Below, piece after piece: positions 34,276 to 34,492 of a stretch of DNA of 34,492 bases. The position numbers and the translations under genes were made by a program. Origin of the DNA: Cyclobacteriaceae bacterium (GTDB taxonomy: Bacteria > Bacteroidota > Bacteroidia > Cytophagales > Cyclobacteriaceae). The stretch covers positions 41,571 to 76,062 of the forward strand of contig JAGQYK010000010.1 of the NCBI GenBank assembly GCA_020436125.1. Direction: 5' to 3'. Each line of letters begins with the position of its first letter. The first letter of the stretch is position 1. The notes under the pieces are model-generated. The model was not told the origin of the DNA. It made no database searches and saw only the letters and a program-made list of their open reading frames with translations.

Positions 34276-34492
34276 TTCTGAGGGTCTAGATAAAGCGTAA
34301 AATTAGTAAAATGCTATCAACGATCTAATTCAATCATCTAAGCGCCACTAACTTTGCTTTTCAGGTTACCAAAAAGCGGTACCTTGCGTAATTGTTTCAA
34401 AATTAAATTCAATTGGCAAAGCTCCACCACCATCTTAGTGAATTTTATCGTTCTTTAAAGATAGAAGGGTCCTTTGCCCGAAACCTAATTGT
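34276..34492. other. Upstream region of the epimerase gene, to the window end
   Basis: These 217 bases are A+T-rich and hold no convincing gene. TAATTTTA on the reverse strand, about 25 bases before the epimerase start, resembles a -7 element with a mismatch at the last base. The polysaccharide locus probably continues beyond the window. Confidence 0.3.

Noticed and set aside
34338-34433. 31-codon reverse ORF (MVVELCQLN start) upstream of the epimerase
   Set aside because: Too short, no membrane segment or motif, and an in-frame stop lies just upstream; likely chance in an intergenic region.
1-34492. CRISPR arrays, tRNA/rRNA genes, insertion sequences, phage or defence genes
   Set aside because: No spaced direct repeats, cloverleaf-like sequences, transposases, or nuclease/toxin genes were found on either strand by reading.

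Overview
The window reads as a chromosomal segment of a member of the Bacteroidota, most likely a Cytophagales-type gliding bacterium. The signs are a GldH-type gliding lipoprotein next to a PSP1/RicT protein, FKBP-type lipoprotein isomerases of the kind that include GldI, a fused SecDF, a GWxTD-domain protein, a DUF2723 (TMEM260-like) GT-C protein, a RecQ with a long C-terminal helix-turn-helix tail, and several matches to the Bacteroidota promoter -7 element TAnnTTTG. The genus cannot be fixed from the sequence. No rRNA, tRNA, CRISPR array, insertion sequence or phage gene was seen. No gap longer than about 230 bases lacks a gene.

Layout. 1-7.2 kb is amino-acid and peptide catabolism: a partial M42-like aminopeptidase, a small membrane protein, L-serine dehydratase alpha chain, a secreted M28 peptidase, single-chain glycine dehydrogenase (gcvP) and ndk. 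7.4-14.6 kb is a forward run: a DHH phosphoesterase (NrnA type), two FKBP lipoproteins, rdgB, udk, an unrecognised 109-residue membrane-anchored small protein, and fused secDF closed by a strong terminator. 14.6-19.8 kb is a reverse run of recQ, then purD-ricT-gldH, with gldH coupled to ricT by an ATGA overlap. 19.9-22.7 kb has kdsD and manC (sugar precursors for the envelope) facing an RlmB-type rRNA methyltransferase. 22.7-27.8 kb has a GWxTD protein, a SAM methyltransferase and the large DUF2723 membrane protein. 27.9-34.3 kb looks like the edge of a surface-polysaccharide locus: sugar aminotransferase, an unknown membrane protein, a TPR protein, a polytopic glycosyltransferase or polymerase candidate, a GT4-like glycosyltransferase and an NAD-dependent epimerase. 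This end is visibly more A+T-rich, and its last four genes all appear to begin with GTG or TTG.

The most interesting spot is 11.1-11.6 kb. A near-leaderless promoter match (TTG, 19 bases, TACTTTTG) sits at the end of udk. It is followed by a small ORF with an N-terminal membrane segment and a distinctive C-terminus (FRAIISPNAP, then stop), then tandem hairpins, then secDF. This is the architecture of secretion-monitoring arrest peptides (SecM, VemP, MifM, ApdA/ApdP types), although the sequence does not match their arrest motifs. It is offered as a hypothesis.
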